Positions 9,204-16,482 of a DNA stretch of 64,000 nucleotides are shown here, piece by piece. The stretch spans positions 930,001 to 994,000 of the forward strand of contig CAVPQK010000024.1 of NCBI GenBank assembly GCA_963707465.1. The letters run 5' to 3'. Under the pieces are notes generated by a model. That model had not been told where the DNA came from and made no database searches. It was given only the letters and a program-made list of their open reading frames with translations. The number at the start of each line of letters is the position of its first letter. Positions within the stretch are counted from its first letter, which is position 1. A program made the position numbers and the translations under genes. The stretch is from Bog-159 sp963707465. GTDB taxonomy: Bacteria; Acidobacteriota; Terriglobia; Bryobacterales; Bryobacteraceae.

Positions 9204-11192
9204 GTGGGATTCCTGGCGCCTTGGGCGTTACTGGGAGCCCTCGCGGTGGGCCTGCCCGTGTGGCTGCACCTGCTGCGCAAACACAAGACCACGCCGCTGC
9301 CGTTCGCCTCGCTGATGTTCTTCGAACGCCGCACGCAAAGCTCCATCAAGCACCGGCGTTTGCAATATCTGCTGCTGCTGGCGTTGCGCGCGGCGGTGAT
9401 CGCGTTGCTGGCGCTGGCCTTCGCGCGCCCGTTCGTGCAATCGCGTTTGGCGGCATTGGCGGGCGGCCCCAAGCTGACCGTGCTGGCGATCGATAATTCC
9501 TTCAGCATGCGCGAGGGCGATCGCCTGGCGCGCGCCAAGCGGGAAGCCGCCGGCGTGGCATCCGGGTTGCGCGCCGGAGAGAAGCTCGAAGTGCTGGCCT
9601 TCGGTTCGCAAGTGCAGGTGATGGGCGATTCGTCCGCCGCCATCCAGACCATCGAGCCCACCGACACGCGCAGCTCTTACGCGGAGCTATCGCGCGCGCT
9701 GCGCTCGATTGCCCAATCGGCCGGCATGCCAGTCGAGGCCCACTTGTTCTCGGACATGCAGAAGACGTCGCTGCCCGCCAACTTCGCCGACCTGCGCCTG
9801 GGCGATGGCGTGCGCCTGGTGGCGCACCCTGTAGCGGATCGCCGCGCCGCCAACTTCGCCGTCGAAAGCGTCAACGCGCCGCGCAGAGTCTATGGCTCCG
9901 GCAAAACGCGCGTCGAGGCCACCATCGCAGGCTACGGCACCGAACCGGCCAAGCGCCGCGTCTCCCTGGTGATGAATGGCCGCGAGATCGATTCGAAATC
10001 AGTCGACGTTCCCGCCGGCGGCCGCGCCACCGCGGAATTCCTGCCGGCCGATCTCCCCTTCGGATTGAATCGCGGCGAAATCCGCATCGATTCCGCCGAT
10101 AACCTGCCCGGCGACGATCGCTTCTACTTCTCGCTCGAGCGCGCCGAAGCCCGCCGCGTGCTGTTCGTCCACGAAGCGCGCAACCAGCGCGACGCGCTCT
10201 ACTTCCGCGCCGCTCTCGAAGCCGCCGCCGAATCAGCCTACGTGCTGGATGCGGTGCCGGTGGAGCAGAGCGCCAATCTCGATCCGCATAAATACGCGTT
10301 TGTGGTGGTCTCGGATGTGGGGGCGCTGCCGGCCAGCTTCGAAGCCGCCCTGCGCGATTCGGTGCGCGCGGGTGGATCGCTGCTGGTGGCCCTGGGCCGC
10401 GAGTCGGCCTTGCGCAATCGCGTGCCGGTGTTCGACGAGGCCATCATCGAGCCGCGCTATTACGCCCGCGATGCCGACCGCTTCCAAACCGCCGCGTGGC
10501 TGGACGCCGGCCACCCCTCCATCCATAACGCGCAGAACTGGGACGATGTGAAGTTTTACCAGGCCGTACGCATCAATCCGGGAACCGCGCGCGTGGCGGC
10601 GCGCCTCGGCGATGAGACGCCGCTGTTGCTCGAGAAGCAGCTCGGCGAAGGCCGCGTGATTGTGTTCGCATCCACGTTCGACAATATCTCCAACGATTTT
10701 CCGCTGCACCCCGCCTTCGTGCCCTTCATCGAGCACACCGCGAACTACCTGGCGCGGCAGGAAGAAGGCCCCGGCAATTACCTGGTGGGATCGTACCTGG
10801 AGTTGCGGCAGGCCAAGGAACAGGGCGCGGCGGTGGAAGTTCTCGACCCCACCGGCGCGCGCGCGCTGACGCTCGACGAAGCCACCCGCGCCCAGAACAT
10901 GCCGCTCGCGATGGCCGGGTTTTACGACGTGAAGCGCCCCAACGGACGGCACGAGCTGGTAGCCGTAAATGCGGACCGCCACGAATCCGATCTGGATGTG
11001 ATCTCGGCGGACACGCTGGCGCTGTGGCAGAATACGGCTCAGGGGCCGCAAAACGCCGCGTCCGGAGGGGAAGCCGAAAGGCCCAAGCCCATGGAGTTTT
11101 GGTGGTATGTCCTGATAGCGGTTCTGGCGCTGGCGGTGGCTGAATCGCTGCTGGGCAACCGGCATTTGACGGCGGAGCAGGCGCCGGAATAA
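9204..11192 (+). CDS. BatA-like membrane protein with vWA domain
   Basis: 662 residues, GTG start directly after the DUF58 stop. The N-terminus has the BatA (aerotolerance) signature: a first helix in GFLAPWALLGALAVGLPVWLH, the LLRKHKTTPLPFASLMFF stretch, and a second helix (about 52-72). A vWA domain follows with metal motif DNSFS near 97-101. A GATase-like middle region (GGSLLVALG, GEGRVIVFAST) and a last helix near 633-652 complete it. The arrangement resembles the 1897-4146 protein, so the two are probably distant paralogues. It ends the uninterrupted cluster. Confidence 0.88.
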   Translation: MGFLAPWALLGALAVGLPVWLHLLRKHKTTPLPFASLMFFERRTQSSIKHRRLQYLLLLALRAAVIALLALAFARPFVQSRLAALAGGPKLTVLAIDNSFSMREGDRLARAKREAAGVASGLRAGEKLEVLAFGSQVQVMGDSSAAIQTIEPTDTRSSYAELSRALRSIAQSAGMPVEAHLFSDMQKTSLPANFADLRLGDGVRLVAHPVADRRAANFAVESVNAPRRVYGSGKTRVEATIAGYGTEPAKRRVSLVMNGREIDSKSVDVPAGGRATAEFLPADLPFGLNRGEIRIDSADNLPGDDRFYFSLERAEARRVLFVHEARNQRDALYFRAALEAAAESAYVLDAVPVEQSANLDPHKYAFVVVSDVGALPASFEAALRDSVRAGGSLLVALGRESALRNRVPVFDEAIIEPRYYARDADRFQTAAWLDAGHPSIHNAQNWDDVKFYQAVRINPGTARVAARLGDETPLLLEKQLGEGRVIVFASTFDNISNDFPLHPAFVPFIEHTANYLARQEEGPGNYLVGSYLELRQAKEQGAAVEVLDPTGARALTLDEATRAQNMPLAMAGFYDVKRPNGRHELVAVNADRHESDLDVISADTLALWQNTAQGPQNAASGGEAERPKPMEFWWYVLIAVLALAVAESLLGNRHLTAEQAPE

Positions 11193-11227
11193 CAGCTAAA
11201 GCTCCACACTTTGCAGATCGCCTGCCC

Positions 11228-11602
11228 TCAGGCCCGGAGGGGAACAGTTGATCGAATTACCTTCGCGTCCAAGCAATTCTCAGAGATTAACAGGTCCCTA
11301 ACAACCTTCTCTTTAAGTTCTGGATCTGCCGAAGGGCCGCAATGCACTTCGCTGACGCCTCGTGCTCCTCCTGACTCTGGGCTGTTTGGCAGAACCCAAG
11401 AAATTGGTGTGTAAGGAGCGAGTTTGCCCCCGATCATGCGAACCCGAACCGGCCATTCCATTGTAGGCACAGCCTTCCTCCAGAGCGTCCGGACAAGACG
11501 CCACTCTCCTTCCCCATAGAAGGCGTGGTGCTTCATCAATGCCAGGGTTGGATGCAAGCTGACACCGACTTGGAACCAAAGCCGGACCAGCTGACGAATC
11601 TC
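11228..11602 (-). pseudogene. DUF2971 gene, C-terminal part, cut off by IS630 insertion
   Basis: Joining the minus-strand sequence that ends at 12803 to that starting at 11602, with one copy of the TA, restores a single open frame: the codons run ...GAT GAC CTA | GAG ATT CGT... without shift. This part supplies 124 residues and the stop, including the family-like segments HHAFYGEGEWRLVR, APYTPISWVLP and SEVHCGPSADPE. Separated from its start by 1.2 kb, it is not expected to be translated as part of the protein. Confidence 0.85.
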
Positions 11603-12749
11603 TAGGTCTTTGACCGCTTGAAAGAGTTCTGTTTATAACCGAACTTGCGGCGGGCCGCTTTGCGATCAAACCGCCAGTTGATCTTGGTACGATTCCGGTT
11701 CGTCTGCCGATTCCAGGCGCGCGCCTCTCGTTTCAGCGTCTTCAGATCTGGGATTCTCCGCTTTCCTAAGCATTGCCGCGCAAACATCCCGATCTCAATT
11801 TCCGCCTGGTTCAGCCAACTTCCATGCTTGGGCGTGTGGTGGACGGTAAAGCAGTTCCAGACTTCGCTGGCCATTTCCTTCCCAAACAAGTCGGTTAAGG
11901 ATTTCTGACGGTGGCTGCTGAGGTTATCCATCACTAAATGGATCGTCTCAGCTTTTGGATACTGTAAGGCCAAATGGAATAGGACTTGCGCGAACTGGAA
12001 ACTCGATCGATCCGGGGTCGGGAAGGTGAAATGGCGTCCGGCTTTGGGTTCCACAGCGCAGAAGACATTGGCCGTGCCGCAGCGTTCGTATTCGTTGTCT
12101 CGCCTCGCCTCGCGGCCTGGCCTGGCCAGCGCCGGCGGACGGACGTCGGCATGCAAAGTGACCGGTTTCTCGTCCAAGCAGACCACCGGTTGGGCAGCAT
12201 CGTACGGCCGCTCATAGGTTCCCAGCACGTCCTCCATCCTGTCGATATAGTCTTCATTGAGGTCAGCCACGCACCACATTTTTTTCCCGCCACGGCTTGA
12301 GGTCGTGGTGGAGCAGCAGGATCCGGATAGTCTCTCTTCCCACACGGGGAACCAATTTCCGCTTTATCGGCTTCTTCAGCCACCAAGCGGACCGTCCAGC
12401 GGGCGCGGCCGTGGGGAGGGTCGGCGCACACCATGGCGATGATCCGCTGCTTCTGGTTGTTGTCCAGCACTTCGGCGGCGCCGGGGCGCTGCTTTTCATA
12501 AAGAGCGCTCGTCAGTCCGGCCATCTGATAGCGGTGGCCGAGCCGGCGAATGGCCTGTGGGGTGAGCGGAATCATCTTGGCAATCTGTGGAGCACTGACA
12601 TGCTCCGCCAACTGCAACAGGGTCAAGGCGCGCAGAACCACGCGGACTTGTTGGATCCCGCCTTTCAGGAGGCTGCGTAATTCCAGTTGATCCTTCTTGG
12701 CAATATCGATGTTCAGAGGTGGACGGCCCATACCCTGAGTATGCGCCAA
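11602..12749 (-). pseudogene. IS630-family transposase (DDE), frameshifted
   Basis: Three frames together give one transposase. The N-terminal part (from about 12749, TTG, or ATG at 12731) is a helix-turn-helix domain (APQIAKMIPLTPQAIRRL). A shift near 12375 leads to KRKLVPRVGRETIRILLL, and a second shift at the run of seven A (12280-12286) leads to the catalytic domain: CLDEKPV (Asp1), LVMDNLSSH (Asp2), PKHGSWLNQAEIEIG (Glu). Each junction needs one base skipped. The A7 run could be a slippage site, as in some IS630 members; the first shift has no such excuse. The TAG stop uses the target-site TA, so it lies partly outside the element. Confidence 0.85.
11605..11631 (+). repeat. IS630 left terminal inverted repeat
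   Basis: Begins GGTCTTTGACCGC immediately after the TA at 11603-11604 and ends AGTTCTG. It differs from the right end at two of 27 positions. Confidence 0.9.
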
Positions 12750-12775
12750 AACAACTCTGCATAAAAATGGTTTTT

Positions 12776-12802
12776 CAGAACTATTTCAGGCGGTCAAAGA
12801 CC
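12776..12802 (-). repeat. IS630 right terminal inverted repeat
   Basis: Read inward on the minus strand it begins GGTCTTTGACCGC and ends AGTTCTG, matching the left end with two mismatches. A TGA within it (12794-12796) terminates the interrupted DUF2971 frame two codons after the insertion point. Confidence 0.9.
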
Positions 12803-13393
12803 TAGGTCATCCGTAGGTTCCAATTTGTCCCGCAGGGGTTCCAAGATTCCCCGGAGTATGTCGATACGCTTCCGCATCAATTCGATCTTCTGATTCTGTA
12901 GGTACTTCACCCTCCGCAGCGTGCAGCTCCCTCGAAGGGTGTGCTGCCCCGACTTTGACGCAGCGAGAAGCGCGGATGAATGAAAACCAATTGAGTATCC
13001 GGTGCCCTGCGAGCCGTATCCTCGCCATTGACTGAATAGGTCGCCGCCTTCACAGAACGATACGACGAAATGGTCGAGCGGAGCTTGTTCCGAGTACTCC
13101 GGGATTCCCTGAGAGAGGAAACCGGCCATTTCGCCAAGGTTCAGTGGCACTGACTCGAGTTCAGACCTGAAGACCTCAAGGGCATCAGAGATTTCCGAGG
13201 TGTCGTTCAGATAAAGAGCATTGGTTGCCCAGAGCTGACGGGACTGGATAATTCCGAGAAGGCCTTCCGCTGAGGAGTAGTGATAAAGCAAGTTGGGCGG
13301 CTGCTCATCAGAATTGTCCTCAGCGCTCCAGAGCTGCTGGAAGCGGGATTCGACCTCGTTACATGCCATCGTAATTGTTTCCTCGCTCAGCAT
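12803..13393 (-). pseudogene. DUF2971 gene, N-terminal part, interrupted by IS630
   Basis: 197 residues from ATG at 13391-13393 (GTG at 13408 is an alternative). It shows the DUF2971 signature: LLYHYSSAEGLLGIIQSRQLWATNALYLNDTSE, then HFVVSFCEGGDLFSQWRGYG and GYSIGFHSS. DUF2971 proteins are of unknown function and are often found in accessory or defence-like regions. The frame runs into the right end of the IS and stops there. With the part at 11228-11602 the intact protein would have had about 321 residues, normal for the family. Confidence 0.9.
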
Positions 13394-13593
13394 CTTGGCC
13401 TTAACCACTTATGATACGGCGTCGCATGATGCTTCTGGCAGACACTTTTCCCAAAACTTGGAGATGGTTGTTCCCTCCCCAAGGCTCCTCCTCGCGCCGC
13501 AGCTGTTCCCAAAAACTGCATGGCCGCCCTAGAACCACGCCTACTGAAAAGTCGAGGTGAGAACCGGTTTCCGCGCCCCGATTCGAAGTGGAT

Positions 13594-14178
13594 CTACTTC
13601 ACCGGCCGCGAGCCTGTGATGAGAATATCCACGAGTCGCCTGGCGCTTTGTTGCCACTCCGGACTGGTCGCGACGTTCGACACGCCGATCAGCGCGCGAA
13701 GCAGATCGATCGGGTCGAGGTCTTTCCGTATGTCGCCGCTCTTGATGGCGCGCTTCACCAGGGCGCGAATCGCCTCCCAGATCCGGCTGTAAGAGGCCTC
13801 GAACACCTTGGAGTGGCCCCCCACCAGCGTATTCAGAGCCTGCGCGATGATCTTCTTCGTCGCGATGTAGTCGACGAACAACAACATCCACGCGCGCAAC
13901 GCCTCAATTGGGGGCATGGACTCGGCAAACTTCCGCTCCGCGGCCGCCAGCTTTTCCACCTCTGTCCGATAAACGGCTTCGATCAGAGCCTCGCGCGAAG
14001 GAAAATGGCGATATAAGGTTCCCGCCCCGACGCCGGCCTGTTTGGCAATGTCATCCAGGCTGGCATCTGCGCCCGACCGGGTGAATGCCTCCTTCGCAAC
14101 CTCCAGAACACGGTCGCGATTCCGCTCCGCATCCGCGCGCGGCTTGCGTTTGACCGGGAGGGGACGTTTCGTAGCCAT
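13594..14178 (-). CDS. TetR-family transcriptional regulator
   Basis: 194 residues. The N-terminal helix-turn-helix is clear: RDRVLEVAKEAFTRSG, then ASLDDIAKQAGVGAGTLYRHFPSREAL (about 35-62). The C-terminal part (SMPPIEALRAWMLLFVDYIATKK) resembles the SbtR-type TetR C-terminal domain. It is divergent from the epimerase-like gene, and the gap holds two identical-arm palindromes (14198-14212, 14227-14241) that are very probably its binding sites. It should therefore repress itself and the 14296 gene until an unknown ligand binds. Confidence 0.93.
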   Translation of the reverse strand: MATKRPLPVKRKPRADAERNRDRVLEVAKEAFTRSGADASLDDIAKQAGVGAGTLYRHFPSREALIEAVYRTEVEKLAAAERKFAESMPPIEALRAWMLLFVDYIATKKIIAQALNTLVGGHSKVFEASYSRIWEAIRALVKRAIKSGDIRKDLDPIDLLRALIGVSNVATSPEWQQSARRLVDILITGSRPVK

Positions 14179-14197
14179 TCAAAAAAGATCTTGCAAC

Positions 14198-14212
14198 CGG
14201 AGACACTCTCCG
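14198..14212. promoter_or_regulatory. TetR operator, site 1
   Basis: CGGAGACACTCTCCG: a palindrome with 6-bp perfect arms, 20 bp upstream of the TetR start codon. Same arms as site 2. Confidence 0.8.
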
Positions 14213-14226
14213 TTAATCTACATATG

Positions 14227-14241
14227 CGGAGACAATCTCCG
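14227..14241. promoter_or_regulatory. TetR operator, site 2
   Basis: CGGAGACAATCTCCG: same arms as site 1, centre 29 bp away (close to three helical turns), so two dimers would bind the same face of the DNA between the divergent genes. Confidence 0.8.
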
Positions 14242-14295
14242 TTTTATCAAATTCGGTACGGTTGGTCAAGCTGCCAGCCCAGAAAGGATTCGAAT

Positions 14296-15183
14296 ATGTT
14301 AGTTTTCGTAACCGGTGCTACAGGATTTATCGGTTCCGCCCTTATTCCGGAGCTGATCAACGCGGGCCATCAGGTGCTCGGTCTGGCTCGCACGGATGCG
14401 GGCGCCAAGGCTCTCATCGAGGCAGGCGCGCGGGTGCATCGCGGCGATCTTGAAGACCTGGAAAGCTTGCGCAGTGGAGCAGCCATGTCGGATGGCGTGA
14501 TTCACACCGCCTTTAACCACGACTTCTCGAAATTCGCGGCGAACTGCGAGATGGACCGGCGCGCCATCGAGGCGCTCGGCTCCGCGCTCGCCGGCTCTGA
14601 TCGCCCCTTGGTGGTCACCTCCGGCACAGGGCTCATCGCGCCCGGCCGCCTCGCCACGGAAAACGATGTACCCGCTTCCGATTCCACCTCGTTTCCCCGA
14701 GTTTCGGAACAGACGGCCGCTTCGTTGGCGGCGCGTGGCGTACGCGCGTCGGTGGTGCGGCTCCCGCAGGTCCACGATCGCGCCAAGCAAGGCCTGGTCA
14801 CTTACGCAATCGCCATAGCTCGCGAAAAAGGCGTCTCCGCGTATGTTGGCGACGGGCTCAACCGCTGGCCCGCGGTGCGCGTGCACGATGCCGCCCATCT
14901 CTACAGGCTCGTGCTGGAGAAGGGAACTGCCGGAGCCCGGTATCACGCGGTCGCCGAAGAGGGCGTGCCGGTGCGAGAGATCGCTGACGCCATCGGCCGC
15001 GGTCTGAAGGTGCCGGTCGTCGCCATGTCCCCTGCGGAGGCGGTCCAGCATTTTGGTCCCTTCCTGGGGTTCTTCGTGGGAGCCGACTGTCCAGCGTCCA
15101 GCGCGTTAACGCAGGAATGGCTGGGATGGCGCCCAGCGATGCAGCCTGGGCTAATTGCCGATCTCGATCACGTGTCACTCTAA
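14296..15183 (+). CDS. NAD(P)-dependent epimerase/dehydratase-like SDR
   Basis: 295 residues beginning at the ATG preceded by AGAAAGGA; the longer frame upstream would run through the operators and is not used. The extended-SDR Rossmann motif TGATGFIG is at residues 6-13, followed by DLEDLESL. The usual YxxxK is not obvious, there being SEQTAASLAARGVRAS in its place, as in the atypical SDR subgroup found next to TetR regulators. Likely an NAD(P)H-dependent oxidoreductase; substrate unknown. It is followed after 13 bp by an SDR fragment and is probably controlled by the TetR above. Confidence 0.88.
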   Translation: MLVFVTGATGFIGSALIPELINAGHQVLGLARTDAGAKALIEAGARVHRGDLEDLESLRSGAAMSDGVIHTAFNHDFSKFAANCEMDRRAIEALGSALAGSDRPLVVTSGTGLIAPGRLATENDVPASDSTSFPRVSEQTAASLAARGVRASVVRLPQVHDRAKQGLVTYAIAIAREKGVSAYVGDGLNRWPAVRVHDAAHLYRLVLEKGTAGARYHAVAEEGVPVREIADAIGRGLKVPVVAMSPAEAVQHFGPFLGFFVGADCPASSALTQEWLGWRPAMQPGLIADLDHVSL

Positions 15184-15196
15184 GGAGAGAAACAAA

Positions 15197-15925
15197 ATGC
15201 AAAGTGCACCAAAGAAAATCGCTCTCGTCACTGGAGCGAACAAAGGCATTGGGTTCGAAGTCGCCCGCCAGCTCGCCGCGTCGGGTTGCACCGTTCTGCT
15301 AGGCGCGCGCAATCAAGTACTCGGCGAGGAGGCGGCTGCCAAGCTCAAGAGTTACGATGTCCGCTATCTCGCGATCGATCTCGACGATTTCGCTACCATC
15401 CACACTGCCGCACAAGCTATCGATGCCGATTTCGGCCATCTCGACATCCTCGTCAATAATGCCGGCATTGTCTCGCAGGGGGACGGCCTGCCGTCGAGTT
15501 CCAGTATCGAGGCCATCGAGCGGACCTTGCGCGTAAACTTCCTGGGCAGCGTGGCCGTAACTCAAGCCATGCTCCCGCCGTTGCGCAAGGCGCCATCCGC
15601 GAGCATCGTGAATGTGTCGAGCGGGCTCGGATCGCTCACCAAAAGTGGTGATCCAGCCTGGACCTTTGTCGCCGCGAAGTATCTCGGCTACGCCGCATCG
15701 AAGGCCGCTCTCAATATGCTCACCGTGCAGCTCGCCTACGAACTGCGCGACACGTCCATCAAAGTGAATTCGGTCGACCCCGGCTACACCGCAACGAAGC
15801 GATGGGCAGGAAAGCTGCCGCATTTCAGCTCGACGCCGGAAATATCGGGTTGTTCGATGGGTTCGTCGACGATGTCCGCAACACGCTTCGAAGTTGGGGT
15901 CGGGACCGGTTCGACTACCTGGTGA
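15197..15925 (+). pseudogene. Short-chain dehydrogenase, C-terminus lost by fusion deletion
   Basis: Starts at ATG 15197 with AAGGAGA nine bases upstream. It carries TGANKGIGFEVARQL (cofactor loop), NNAGI, and the catalytic Ser and YAASKAALN Tyr/Lys, like carbonyl reductase-type SDRs. Homology ends at VDPGYTATK (codon 15797-15799). The remaining 41 residues, to the stop at 15923-15925, are out-of-frame translation of the next SDR gene. About 40 residues that should form the last strand and substrate loop are missing. It may still be translated but is unlikely to fold normally. Confidence 0.75.
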
Positions 15926-16407
15926 ACAACGCCGGAACTTCCTTGCACAAGCCATTCGATCAAACCACCGAAGCGGAGTTCGATCAAATCGTGAATGTGC
16001 ATTTCAAGGGTATTTACTTCCTTACCCAGAAGCTGCTGCCGCTGATGAACGACGGCGGCCGGATTATAAACATTTCGTCGGGACTAGCCCGCATCAGCAT
16101 TCCAGGCACCTCCGCTTATGGAGCGGCTAAAGGCGCAATCGAGGTACTGACGCGCTACCTGGCGCAAGAGCTTGGGGCGCGTGGGATCACAGCCAACGTG
16201 GTTGCCCCCGGGGCGATCGAGACGGACTTCAGCGGCGGGATTGTACGCGACAATCCGGAAATCAACAAGCAGGTTGCCGCCAGGACCGCGTTGGGACGCG
16301 CCGGCGTGCCCGACGATATCGGGCCGATGATCGCCGCGCTGCTTTCGGATGACAATCGCTGGGTGAACGGGCAGCGTATCGAGGTCTCCGGCGGGATGCA
16401 GTTGTAA
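15799..16407 (+). pseudogene. Second short-chain dehydrogenase, N-terminus missing
   Basis: From GCG ATG GGC AGG at 15799 the third reading frame encodes the rest of a classical SDR: GRKAAAFQLDAGN, DYLVNNAGTSLHKPF, ISSGLARIS, the active-site Tyr/Lys in SAYGAAKGAIEVL, VAPGAIETDF, and the C-terminal WVNGQRIEVSGGMQL. The first 50 or so residues, including the TGxxxGIG cofactor loop, are absent. Together with the preceding fragment this looks like a deletion that removed the end of one SDR gene and the start of the next. An ATG at 15802 could start translation, but without the cofactor loop. Confidence 0.8.
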
Positions 16408-16482
16408 CCGGCCAAACCGGGAGTCTTCAGGGGAGTGGTAACTTAAAGGTAATGTGCGCGTCGGAATGATGGGAGGGCGCAA

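Larger units (their letters stand above)
11605..12802 (-). mobile_element. IS630-family insertion sequence (1198 bp)
   Basis: Ends are defined by 27-bp imperfect inverted repeats (25 of 27 identical) at 11605-11631 and 12776-12802, flanked on both sides by TA within CTAG (11602-11605 and 12802-12805). A TA duplication and preference for CTAG are known properties of IS630. It carries a single transposase gene on the minus strand, and it sits inside the DUF2971 gene. The transposase frame is disrupted twice, so this copy is probably inactive unless frameshifting rescues it. Confidence 0.93.
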
